In this document: positions 52,540-64,000 of the stretch, one piece after another
Position numbering within the stretch: position 1 is the stretch's first letter
Layout: every line of letters begins with the position of its first letter
Source: Macrobrachium rosenbergii
Lineage: Eukaryota > Arthropoda > Malacostraca > Decapoda > Palaemonidae
DNA length: 64,000 nucleotides
Direction of reading: 5' to 3'
Assembly (NCBI RefSeq): GCF_040412425.1
Contig: NC_089744.1
Coordinates: forward strand, 37,558,099-37,622,098
The notes under the pieces: model-generated
What the model was told of the DNA's origin: nothing
What the model saw: the letters and a program-made list of their open reading frames with translations, nothing else
The model's database searches: none
Translations under genes and position numbers: made by a program

Positions 52540-53520
52540 TATTATTTTTTATATATTAAAGAAATGAATTAGATAATCTAACAACACTGAAATTATATTT
52601 ATTGATAGTACGACACTTCTTACATTCAAATTTATTTATGAGATTTTTAAGCACCCATGTAGGAAATTTATTAATTAGTTTCTTTATGAATTGTTGATAA
52701 TTAAAAAATAAGTATTCACCATTTATGAAAATAAATGCAAATCTAGAAAACTGCGAGCACATTACTCCACGTCATGTTAAGCAGTGTAGGCTGAGTAAAT
52801 AAAAAAAAAAAGGCAGTCCTACTATTTCAAAATTAAAATATCTTCTATTATAAACTTTGGTTAGAAATTTATCATCAGTAACTTTATTCATATCTAAGAA
52901 GAAGCGTGGAGTTATACGGTTCATAATCAGTATTAGAAATTTCCAGCAATTTATGATAAACTGAATTAACATCGAATATTACTTTTATTTTATGATAAAT
53001 CATCTATATCGATACAAATGATTTATATGTATTTTTATCCATATGTATTCTTATACGTATTTTTATCTATATGTATTTTATATATACTTCATCTATATGT
53101 ATTTTATATGTATTTTTATCTATATGTATTTTATATGTATTTTTATCTATATGTATCTTATATGTATTTTTATCTATATGTATTTTTATATACGTCCGCC
53201 TCCTAAGGGATCATTTTGCATTTATAAACATTTAAATATAATTTGTTCATGTTAGGGCTGTAATTAACATCCATAGGGATACTTAATTTATTTTCTTGTC
53301 TTAATTTATTTTCTTGTCTAAGTTTTTTTTTTTACCAAATTAAACATATGGCCAGTACAAAATTTTAATTCTATTAAAAATAATTCTGTTATTTTATAGC
53401 ATATTTCTAAATCGGAGTGAATGTATTTATTACATAAGGCCACAATACCTCTAATTAGATTCTCACGTGATAACGTAGTATAGTTTTTTAATGAAAAAAA
53501 AAAAGACAGCAAAAAATTAC
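52540..53520 (-). pseudogene. Degenerate retroelement RT-like fragment
   Basis: Minus-strand pieces: LTKVYNRRYFNFEIVGLP, then GVMCSQFSRFAFIFINGEYLF and FIKKLINKFPTWVLKNLINKF. The spacing resembles the YDKRDDFxFxIVNFP...SQLIRFAR block after the RT core of a retroelement family often linked to GIY-YIG domains. Further unassigned open pieces lie at 53318-53512. A TATG-rich repeat (53018-53195) interrupts it. Confidence 0.35.
53018..53195. repeat. TATG-rich minisatellite
   Basis: Tandem units of ATCTATATGTATTTT and ATATGTATTTTT in alternating order, about 27 bp per double unit, imperfect. Confidence 0.75.
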
Positions 53521-53925
53521 CAGGACTGATAGGGAAGAACTCTAGTATTTTACTGTTATTTCTAATGGTTCAATTATCATTATCTGTATTATCCATTACA
53601 TTCTAAAGTTTATCTAAAATTAAGTTAAACATATTTATATCTCTATTAAATCAATTTCCTGAGCTCGCTCATATCTAAATTATGTAGGCACTTTACGAAG
53701 ATCTGGTAAGGCATAAATGAAAAGTAAATTAAATGAAGGTACCACTTTCTTGGACAAGTATGCATGAAAAAATTTATTAATATATATTTTTTTAAATACT
53801 GCACTTCTCAAAGTTATTACTAGAGTCTATTTCTGAGATTAAAATTTTAGCATAAAAGGTTTTACTTATAAAACTAGAATTACTAATAGCCCTATGTAGT
53901 TAAAATCACATATATCATCCGAGTA

Positions 53926-56116
53926 ACCCTAATTTTTCCTATTCAGACTGAAGGTGCATAGAAAGTTATTTGGAGTACTATCAATTTTATTCAGAACAAT
54001 TTCCCTAATTCTTCCTATTCAGACTGAAGGTATACAGAAAGTTATTTGGAGTACTATCAATTTTATTCAGAAAAATTTCCTAATTCTTCCTATTCAGACT
54101 GAAGGTACACAGAGTTATCTGCAGTACTATCAATTTTATTCAGAAAAATTTCCTAATTCTTCCTATTCAGACTGAAGGTACACAGAAAGTTATTTGCAGT
54201 ACTATCAATTTTATTCAGAAAAATTTCCTAATTCTTCCTATTCAGACTGAAGGTACACAGAAAGTTATTTGGAGTACTATCAATTTTATTCAGAAAAATT
54301 TCCTAATTCTTCCTATTCAGACTGAAGGTACACAGAAAGTTATTTGCAGTACTATCAATTTTATTCAGAAAAATTTCCTAATTCTTCCTATTCAGACTGA
54401 AGGTACACAGAAAATTATTTGCAGTACTATCAATTTTATTCAGAAAAATTTCCTAATTCTTCCTATTCAGACTGAAGGTACACAGAAAATTATTTGCAGT
54501 ACTATCAATTTTATTCAGAAAAATTTCCTAATTCTTCCTATTCAGACTGAAGGTACACAGAAAGGTATTTGGAGTACTATCAATTTTATTCAGAAAAATT
54601 TCCTAATTCTTCCTATTCAGACTGAAGGTACACAGAAAGTTATTTGCAGTACTATCAATTTTATTCAGAAAAATTTCCTAATTCTTCCTATTCAGACTGA
54701 AGGTATACAGAAAGTTATTTGCAGTACTATCAATTTTATTCAGAAAATAATTCTTCCTATTCAGTACTATCAGTTATTTTATTCAGAAAAATTTCCCTAA
54801 TTCTTCCTATTCAGACTGAAGGTACACAGAAAATTATTTGCAGTACTATCAATTTTATTCAGAAAAATTTCCCTAATTCTTCCTATTCAGACTGCAGGTA
54901 CACAGAGTTATTTGCAGTACTATCAATTTTATTCAGAAAAATTTCCCTAATTCTTCCTATTCAGACTGAAGGTACACAGAAAATTATTTGCAGTACTATC
55001 AATTTTATTCAGAAAAATTTCCCTAATTCTTCCTATTCAGACTGCAGGTACACAGAGTTATTTGCAGTACTATCAATTTTATTCAGAAAAATTTCTATCC
55101 TAATTCTTCCTATTCAGACTGAAGGTACACAGAAAGTTATTTGCAGTACTATCAATTTTATTCAGAAAAATTTCCCTAATTCTTCCTATTCAGACTGAAG
55201 GTACACAGAAAGTTATTTGCAGTACTATCAATTTTATTCAGAAAAATTTCCCTAATTCTTCCTATTCAGACTGAAGGTACACAGAAAGTTATTTGCAGTA
55301 CTATCAATTTTATTCAGAAAAATTTCCTAATTCTTCCTATTCAGACTGAAGGTAACACAGAAAGTTATTTGCAGTACTATCAATTTTATTCAGAAAAATT
55401 TCCCTAATTCTTCCTATTCAGACTGAAGGTACACAGAAAGTTATTTGGAGTACTATCAATTTTATTCAGAAAAATTTCCCTAATTCTTCCTATTCAGACT
55501 GAAGGTACACAGAAAGTTATTTGGAGTACTATCAATTTTATTCAGAAAAATTTCCCTAATTCTTCCTATTCAGACTGAAGGTACACAGAAAGTTATTTGC
55601 AGTACTATCAATTTTATTCAGAAAAATTTCCTAATTCTTCCTATTCAGACTGAAGGTACACAGAAAGTTATTTGCAGTACTATCAATTTTATTCAGAAAA
55701 ATTTCCTAATTCTTCCTATTCAGACTGAAGGTACACAGAAAGTTATTTGCAGTACTATCAATTTTATTCAGAAAAATTTCCTAATTCTTCCTATTCAGAC
55801 TGAAGGTACACAGAAAGTTATTTGGTACTATCAATTTTATTCAGAAAAAATTCAATTTTTATTCAGAGAAAAAGTACTTCAATTTTATTCCTAATTCTTC
55901 CTATTCAGACTGAAGGTACACAGAAAGTTATTTGGAGTACTATCAATTTTATTCAGAAAAATTTCCTAATTCTTCCTATTCAGACTGAAGGTACACAGAA
56001 AGTTATTTGGAGTACTATCAATTTTATTCAGAAAAATTTCCCTAATTCTTCCTATTCAGACTGAAGGTACACAGAAAGTTATTTGGAGTACTATCAATTT
56101 TATTCAGAAAAATTTG
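53926..56116. repeat. Minisatellite, about 75-77 bp unit, about 29 copies
   Basis: The unit runs CTATTCAGACTGAAGGTACA, CAGAAAGTTATTTGCAGTAC, TATCAATTTTATTCAGAAAA and ATTTCCTAATTCTTC. Variants are G/C at TTTG(G/C)AG, presence of an extra C in TTTCC(C)TAATTC, a CAGGTACACAGAG deletion variant and a disrupted unit near 55830-55900. Most units are 75 bp, so all frames continue across units. Neighbouring units often share the same variant, a sign of local unequal exchange. Confidence 0.95.
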
Positions 56117-56773
56117 GTCAGTTTCGTTTTCTATTCAAAGAAATGTTCAATTTCTAAACGAAATTTACATGAAAGTCTATACATATAGGCTATTCATTGA
56201 TTCTCTTACTTATACTATTAATTTTAATTTTACCTGATTCTGGTATTCCGGTACATCTACAATCAAAGCAAGTTAAGATTATCATCACTGCGAATGTCTG
56301 GATTGCTTTTTATTACTGTACATGTCACAAGAAATTCATTTCGAAATCTATCTTCATACGAACATCGCTATTCTTTAAGTACTTTCAATCTCTGTACAAT
56401 CAAATGCAATTTCATCAAATGCTTGCGAGTATTTGAGTGCAATTCTGGCGTATGTTTCTAGCAAAAAAAATCGAGATTAATTCAGGACTATGAAATAATG
56501 TTGGAATACTTAGAGCATACATGAATTTTTGTCAAGATCTAAGATCAAGTATATACGTATCAAAAAGGTAGAACAATCCACTTCTAAAATCCAGTTTCGC
56601 TTTTAACTTTACATATAAGTAGATAAACCACTAATTCCTGGAAAAGACTATAGCCAAACTGCACTGTTTTAACATACTCAACTAGATATTTAGCTTTGCT
56701 AAGAAATAAGTGGTGTCGCACCCAGGTATATAAAAGGTAATTCTACACTAAAATGAAATGCATGGAAAAATAT

Positions 56774-57143
<370 letters not shown>

Positions 57144-57301
57144 TATGTTTTATAGACAATTCATATTAGTGTAAAATTTCTGTGAATACATACACACACA
57201 TACATAGATACATACATTTGTATATTATATATAGTGTATACTTATATATATATACTGTATATATATTATATATATAATATATATATATATATAATATATA
57301 T

Positions 57302-58440
57302 ATGAGAGAGAGAGAGAGAATGTCAGGTGAGATGGAGAAACTGCAAAAAGAAATGATTGAAGTCGAAGTCAAAGATGATGAAAGAATAACAACCGAAAAA
57401 GATCAATTAGAAAGGGAAGACCATGGATATGAAATAAAGAACAAAATAAACAGACAAAGAGACTTCGAAAAGAGAACAAACGAAAAGAAAAGAAAACGAC
57501 ACTGAAATCCTCGAAAATGAAAAGGAACATAAAGACTTGAGGATTAATCAAATGGAAACCGAAATAGAAATTCTGTTCAAAAAATAAAAGAAGACCACTG
57601 AAGATTGGCAAAGAATGAAGAGATGCAGGATTAAATTAAATGAGATAAACGAAGAAATTGAAGGACTCGAAAGAGACAAGTTCAGAAAGGATAAAGAAAT
57701 GGGTCTGGAAAGAAAAGTACAAAATCTTGATCATCGGTCTGGAAAGAAAAGTAAAAAATCTTTTGGAAGAGAAACAAAGGAGAAAAGGCACATTTAAAGA
57801 TATGAAAAGGAATTCAGTATAATGGAGTTCCAAATATCTGAGGCAAAATTTCAATTAAGAAATACTGGAATTTGAAAAATTGACAACACGATGGAAATAA
57901 AAAAGATAAGAAGAGACTTTCGCGCAGGATAGGAAGGGCAGTTGCTTGAATAAAGAACTAAAAGTTCTCAAAGAGGAAAAACTAAAAGTCAAAGAAGGAT
58001 TCAAAGAACTGAAGGGAAAGAAACAAGTGTACGGAACAGAAGGAATTATTAAGACAATGATGATGAGGCAAAAATCTATCTCTGAAAAGAAAACTGACAC
58101 AAAAAAAGCCTCTGAGCAAACCTAGAAGTCTCAGGAGTCCAAAGACTGACTGCAAAGCCATCTGCCGAGAAATGACCAAAGTAGAGGCAAATATAAATCA
58201 AGTCAGGGCACAAGAGAAACCTTCAGCCTCCACCTACAAAAAGGTTCAAAGACCACGACTAAAACTCCATCTCTGGACTTCAGAGAAAAGGAAAACCACT
58301 TACCATCTCCAGTCAAATAAAAAGCCTCGAAACACTCGAGAATTACATAACAAAATGAGACTAAAGACTGCGCAGAGATTGCGAGTATTAGACCGAGATT
58401 CTGAAATGACTCAAAGCGCTATAAAATTAACTCTGTGACT
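57302..58440 (+). pseudogene. Decayed Glu/Lys-rich coiled-coil coding-like stretch
   Basis: Purine-rich sequence whose plus frames give Glu/Lys/Arg-rich, heptad-like segments: MEKLQKEMIEVEVKDDER (57330-), GLERDKFRKDKEMGLERK (57660-), VREKPSAS...RLKLHLWTSEKR (58190-58300). Stops and frame changes break it every 40-90 codons. No protein family was recognised. It could be a decayed copy of a coiled-coil gene, or purine-biased repeat sequence that mimics coding. Confidence 0.3.
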
Positions 58441-58598
58441 TAAGAGAGTGAAGAAGACCTTGCTTTTATAGAACAGACGATCTACTTGCAGAACAAATTA
58501 ACCAATCAGAAGCTACCGATGTAAGAAACACAATAACGGGATTGTCATATCCCCACCAAAAAAAACATAAAATTCTATAAAAGCCACAAAAAATACAA

Positions 58599-58602
<4 letters not shown>

Positions 58603-58660
<58 letters not shown>

Positions 58661-58678
58661 ATATATATGTGTATATAC

Positions 58679-58743
<65 letters not shown>
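58603..58743. repeat. Two (TA)n microsatellites
   Basis: Tracts at 58603-58651 and 58680-58743, joined by GTATGTATATATATGTGTAT-type sequence. Confidence 0.93.
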
Positions 58744-58749
<6 letters not shown>

Positions 58750-58923
58750 GAAAATGGAACTGACTCTGGATAATTGGATTAATTCGTGATGTGTCAGTTG
58801 TCAGCGGGGTGGCGATGTACAGCGGCCGTTAGGACTGGCAGTGAGTATTCGAACTTGGCATCATGTGAGTCCCCCTCCCGCTACCTCTGGCGGTGACCTT
58901 GGGCTGGGGCATAGGGGAGTTCG

Positions 58924-59272
58924 GTGATGCCTATTTCGCATTTGTTATGGCAACCTCTGAGGCGGAGTGGAACTCCGTAACCTAATGCCTACAAATGCGA
59001 AATGGTTTTTGTTCCCACCCTCTGGAGAAGACAGTGATGCCTATTTGGATATGTTATGGCAACTTCTGGCGCGACTTAAAACCCTGTGAGTTTAATGCCT
59101 ACAAATGTCAAACGGGTGTCTGTCCCCCCACCCCTCTGGAAAAACCAAACTGATGCCTACTTTCCATGCGCTATGGCAACCTCTGGCGTGGCGTAAAAAC
59201 CCTTAAGTTAATGCCCACAGATGCAGAGTAGGTTTTGGTTTCCATTCGCGTTCCACCCTTCTGGAGATGCAG
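58924..59272. repeat. Three-copy tandem repeat, about 110-120 bp
   Basis: Units start near 58924, 59034 and 59151, each TGATGCCTA..., then GCTATGGCAACCTCTGG, then TTAATGCC(T/C)ACA(A/G)ATGC, then CCACCC(T)TCTGGA. GC content is clearly higher than the surroundings. A related TGCCTCAGGCATCG stretch follows. No protein frame is shared by all three units. Confidence 0.8.
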
Positions 59273-59834
59273 TCTGTGGGTGCCTCAGGCATCGACAAGG
59301 CCGTCTGGAAGTGCTAGTTTCTGTGGCATGCGGTTGGAAGTGAATGGATTTCTACATTTTGCGAAGGATTGGTTTATGGATTTCCCAAAAGAATGATGAG
59401 TTTCCTACAAAGAGCAGAGGAATGATTGGTTTTGGGATCCTGCAAAGGAATCGTTGTCTTCTGTATAGGCCTATGGCGAAGGAATGGAGGTTCTACAGTG
59501 ACTTGATTCCCTCGTCCATTTGACTGGAGGCGTCATTTGATTCAGGGTCATGCGAGCCATAGGAGGATTGTACATATCTTGGTTAGCCATCAGAGCAGAG
59601 AGATGAGAAGGGCCCCTCTCAGGTAAAACTAGACCCCTTTGTTGACAGTGATGCCGCAGGGGGTGAGATCATGTCTAACCGACAAAAGCCACAAATTATA
59701 TGAGTTTGTATGTATGTATGTATGTATGTATATAGGGTACTGCAACTAACCCTTGAGTGTATATTAAGTACTCGAAAGCTCTAGATACTGATGCCTTTCA
59801 TTACTTTCTTATGGCCTCTGTTATTCATATACAG

Positions 59835-59836
<2 letters not shown>
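59273..59836. other. Unassigned sequence after tandem repeat
   Basis: Moderate GC, no frame or family recognised. It ends in a short (GTAT)n tract. Confidence 0.4.

Positions 59837-59900
<64 letters not shown>
59837..59900. repeat. (TA)n microsatellite
   Basis: About 32 units. A short (GTAT)n tract lies upstream at 59709-59732. Confidence 0.93.
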
Positions 59901-59904
<4 letters not shown>

Positions 59905-60669
59905 ATGAAACAGAGGGCATAAATGCCGACCAGTTTCCCTTTAGGTTCCTTGAACATCTTTCAGGGGACTTATAAATTTGAACAAATGTCGAAATATATA
60001 TGATGGTCTGACAGTTCCGGGGAACGTACTGATAGCATGGAAAAATATTCACACCTGATAAGTGAGAATAAGTAGGTGCAGTAAGGTCTGAGTCACTGCT
60101 TCATTTACAAAATTTTTTTTTCATACAGGTAGGCTCCTATCATTAATTTTAGGCCCAGATAAATTGCCTTCCTAAACAACCATACGGTTTACAAATTTTC
60201 CCTTGGAATTACCTGATCGAGTTTACCCAGCATCAGGATAATTTCATTTCTTGCCTATATTCCTAATTACATCTATTACATCATTAGTAAACTCACAGCT
60301 ACACATAATATGTAATGCTTTTTAAAAACATGCACGTACACTGATTTCCTTACTGTACTATTTTAGCATAAAGAAAAATGTACACAGGCAGAAATATCGT
60401 TAAGTTTTCTGTTTCCCTAGTGAAGTTTATAGATGGAACCAAGTCATTTATTTTACCAGAGAAAATATTTACATTTTCGTTCCCTGGCCAAATAATTATT
60501 ACGTAGTTAATTTACTTGAACCATATCACATTGAAAGGGATGAGTTTGTTTACGATTCTTCTTTTTAAAAAAATCCTATATCACTACTGCTTAAACTGGA
60601 GCGATACGTTGACGTATAGCCATACCAAAATTGTAAGAGAAAAGTTCCCCTTAAATTCAAATTAACATC

Positions 60670-60672
<3 letters not shown>

Positions 60673-60751
<79 letters not shown>
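60673..60751. repeat. (TA)n microsatellite
   Basis: About 39 units. It directly follows TTCCCCTTAAATTCAAATTA, a sequence that also occurs near 51935 without a microsatellite. Confidence 0.93.
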
Positions 60752-60754
<3 letters not shown>

Positions 60755-60975
60755 GAGTAATAAGAATACGATTTATTTCATTACACGACTGATTGGAATG
60801 GGACTGAAGTACTTTCATATTTTGTAAAAATAAAACTCGGAGAGGTGTCATTGAATCTCCTATAATATCTCAGGAACCTAATAAATTTAAATCAAGGTAG
60901 TTTATACTTCATCCTTTTGTTAAAAGAAATTTTTGGGCTTGTTACTGTATAATCACCAGCTGATCTGATATCGAC

Positions 60976-60977
<2 letters not shown>

Positions 60978-61046
<69 letters not shown>
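60978..61046. repeat. (TA)n microsatellite at foldback element A
   Basis: About 34 units ending at the first bases of the 61043 foldback arm. Confidence 0.93.
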
Positions 61047-61048
<2 letters not shown>

Positions 61049-61190
61049 CGAATCTCACATAAAAATGACAGGCAGAAGTTCAGTACCAAGTCCTTTCACC
61101 TTTATTAACGTGCCAAACGATGCGTTAATAAACGTGAAAGCACTTGGTACTGAACTTCTGCCTGCCATTTTCCTGCGGTATTCGCTTATA
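61043..61190. repeat. Foldback element A
   Basis: Arms of 68 bp (61043-61110 and 61123-61190) separated by 12 bases. TATAAGCGAATCTCAC pairs with the TATTCGCTTATA end, and GGCAGAAGTTCAGTACCAAG with CTTGGTACTGAACTTCTGCC. A (TA)n tract abuts the left arm and another begins 38 bp after the right arm. Confidence 0.9.
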
Positions 61191-61225
61191 CAATCAAGTC
61201 AGGTGCATCTACTGTGATTTTTACG

Positions 61226-61360
<135 letters not shown>

Positions 61361-62271
61361 CAATTTAACACGAACTCCTACCCAAAAGCTAATCAAACAT
61401 TGGAACTATGATTCAATACAAACAATCTAGGAGTTCCAAAAGCAGTTTGCAAACTTGTTCGACTTTAAAACAGCATCCTCCAACAAATCGCATATTATTT
61501 GCATTTCAACTTCTACATAAGGCTTTGTATACCAGAAGCAGAAAAAAATAGGAAAAAAAATTCCAATTGGTTTGTCTTTTCTTTATAAAGAAAAAATCAT
61601 AAACTGGTCACTCCTCTTTTACACAAAACCACACCAACTTCACATTAACCTCAGTGACATCTCAATCAGTCAAATCTACAGCAAACTGCTGGTACGTCCA
61701 CCACTTGAAAGTTTGTTGATGTTACTCCCAGCCATGGGAATAAAATTCCATAATGACGACACGGTCTAGGAAGCAAAACACATTTGTTTTCTCCCGCCCT
61801 CGTCCTCCACAATCCGTACGCCAACCAACCACCCTACAGGAACATCTGTCCATCAAGTACATTCCCTTCCCCTGCCCCCCGCCCCCTAACCAAATTGCCA
61901 TCTAGTCCCATTCACTGATGTCAAAGTCCAGAGTCGTATCAACACTTACTCAACAACAACAACACAAAAACAACATCAGACTGGGTGTAAACCCTGGCCT
62001 CTCTAAGAGTAATATGTAGATTTTTGCTGTATTCTCTCTTTGCCTTAGCCTTTGGATTAACAGCCGAGCCCGTGATGAAGCCAAAGCATCTTGCTACGTA
62101 CTTAAGAGGGTGGATGGGGTCTGCATTCTCCGAATTCTAATTTGATCCTAAGAGGGCTTAACATCCTCTGGATTCTAAACTGAGGTCATGTAACTACAGC
62201 TTGAATTTTTGAGGCATTTGCACCAGCAGTCTTTCTCGTGAAAGTTAAGTGCTTTCTTTACATTATCGTTT

Positions 62272-62378
62272 TATAAGCGAATCCCACAGGAAAATGACGC
62301 CCCGACGATGTGTTAATAAACGTGAAAGTGCTTGGTACTGAACTTCTGCCTGTCATTTTCCTGTGGGATTCGCTTATA
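62272..62378. repeat. Foldback element B, related to A
   Basis: Perfect 27-bp inverted ends (TATAAGCGAATCCCACAGGA plus AAATGAC and its complement at 62352-62378). The right half matches element A's right half, but the left arm is shortened. Both elements are followed by GTGCATCTACTGTGA. Confidence 0.9.
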
Positions 62379-64000
62379 CACTGAAGTCACGTGCATCTAC
62401 TGTGACTTTTTAAGCATTATCGTCTTAAGTAGTTTGCCTTTACTTTCTTCACTTGTAATAATAATAAAACTTTGAAAGTGACGTGAAGTATATCACTGCA
62501 TTCCTTTGGGGTCAGTATTCTGTCTACATTAAAGGAAAGTGGTCTATTTATGCAATATAATGTTACACTCTCTTCCAAGAACTGACAAACCAAAACGAGA
62601 AACGAAACTTTCCAATGTGCATTTGATTACAGTGTACAGAAATCCACTAAGAACAGATATAATTTCCACTAAGAACAGATATAATTAAGTCAGGAGGACC
62701 GAGGTTTCCATCCTAATTTGAAAAAGATTTTATCATAATAAATCTAATCAAGCACTGTCTTCAGTTTACCCCCGTCTGGGGCTTGCTCCGACACACCTAC
62801 TTCAATCTAAAAGCTACGTCTACACGCTGCACAAGCTTGGGTACATGCTGCCTATAGTAACATAAGCCAGTAAGCTGAGGTCATCTGGTCCAAGCTCTCA
62901 TTGCCAAAAAGCCTCCACATTTGCAGAACTCCTGCAACGTGGTGCCTACGATCAAAACTACAGCAACCTGGAGCTGCTCACAAACACCTTATGTCATATA
63001 AGACCAAACTTTTCACACCTTATATCACATAAGATTAGACTTTTCACACCATAAGTCACACAGCAACACCTTTTCACCATACAGATTTCAAAATCTGGAA
63101 CATCAGGGTGCCTTATGTAGTTACATATACCTGCTTCCACCTACTGCCAGGATATTACACAAGTTAAGTAACAAATCAAATCATCTTGTAAACTGCAGGC
63201 TGAAGTTAAGCCTCCAAACAGAACAAGGGTTTGTATACAGCAGTGAATTCTGAAGCAACTCGAAAAGAATTGCAAAGATAACCTTTACATTTTCCTATCT
63301 TACCTAAACCAGTCTAGACCAAAAATGCAGTCAAACATCTTGAAAGCTGGGATTCATGTGATCATGAAAGTAAATGAGCTTGAAAGGCCATGTTTTCACA
63401 AACGCCACTCCCAAGTCCCTAAAACCTCTATTTAAATACATCTAAGGTATATAACAAAGTTAAGAATAAATATAAACTGAAAAATATGAGCGCATAAAAA
63501 TGCAATGCCAACTTCGAACTCTTAAATTATGAATACTGTCGTAATACAACACATATTCAAAATCCTTAGGTGCGGTGTATTTAAGCATATTTGTACGCTC
63601 ATGCACCATAAAACTTACGAATGTTTCTACACTGATATATTAAACACATGTATATGCGGCAACGTCAAGAAAACATTTAGCAGTGACTCTGATACTTCAG
63701 TGCATTTACATATGGCAAATAGAAGGATTTAAATTCCCCTTACCAAGTCTAAAACTGAAAATGAAAAAGGAGGTGGGAGAAACGTCAGTCTGACCTTGAA
63801 ATAAGGAATAAGGCCAGTCTATAAAAATAAAGCGAAGACGAAAAAACTGAGGGATATAGAAAGGAGAGAATTCTAAAGCTCGAGAGTGACAGGAAATTAA
63901 CCATTCAAAGGAAATGCATGCGGAAGTAGCCAGCAGAGAGTTAAGTAGGAGGGAATCTCTTCAACGCCACAGATACGGCCGAACGGTACCTATAGACGAG
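62379..64000. other. Right end of window, unassigned
   Basis: No gene recognised. It has short duplications: CCACTAAGAACAGATATAAT twice at 62643-62684, and CTTTTCACACC-type units at 63009-63050. From 63740 on it turns purine-rich with Glu/Lys-rich short frames similar in style to 57.3-58.4 kb. Confidence 0.4.

Noticed and set aside
54719..56064. Repeat-protein-like frames of 80-159 codons
   Set aside because: They are translations of the 75-bp minisatellite, with frame switches at each single-base unit variant and no start or splice context.

Overview
This is eukaryotic, AT-rich nuclear DNA. Coding exons are small and widely spaced, introns are packed with transposable elements, and there are many long (TA)n, (GA)n and (TG)n microsatellites. 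The content fits an arthropod, most likely a decapod crustacean (shrimp, prawn or crayfish type). That taxonomic call is an inference from the repeat families and microsatellite density, not from a diagnostic gene.

One host gene is supported. It is a CECR2-type chromatin-remodelling subunit on the minus strand, covering about 47.3 kb down to 10.5 kb. Ten internal coding exons were placed from splice signals. Their phases all agree, and joined they give a continuous 679-codon fragment: a DDT/WHIM-like N-terminal region, a lysine-rich stretch, a Glu/Lys coiled coil, a long basic linker with AT-hook-like repeats, and most of a bromodomain. The first coding exon was not found. The end of the bromodomain and the C-terminus were not found either and probably lie left of base 1.

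The introns are largely mobile DNA. Three DIRS-like tyrosine-recombinase retroelements all lie on the minus strand, like the gene. Copy 1 (about 3.35-10.36 kb) has both inverted ends, and a Penelope-like fragment with a GIY-YIG endonuclease is nested in it. Copy 2 (20.8-24.3 kb) is truncated at its 5' end. Copy 3 (25.05-35.29 kb) has both ends but has lost its RT/RNase H part. Inside copy 3 sits an APE-type non-LTR retrotransposon, which is itself interrupted by a piggyBac-like TTAA element. A decayed Tigger/pogo transposon fills the intron at 39.6-41.9 kb. Non-LTR fragments, a hAT-type MITE, other TIR elements and five copies of one SINE-like family make up much of the rest.

From about 47.4 kb to the right end no host exon was recognised. 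This part has clustered (TA)n microsatellites, a minisatellite of about 75 bp and roughly 29 units (53.9-56.1 kb), foldback repeats next to microsatellites, a decayed Glu/Lys-rich coding-like stretch (57.3-58.4 kb) and a three-copy GC-richer tandem repeat (58.9-59.3 kb). No rRNA, tRNA or CRISPR array was seen. Nothing in the window amounts to a clearly new multi-gene system; the most unusual material is the nested retroelement architecture and the microsatellite-associated foldback repeats.
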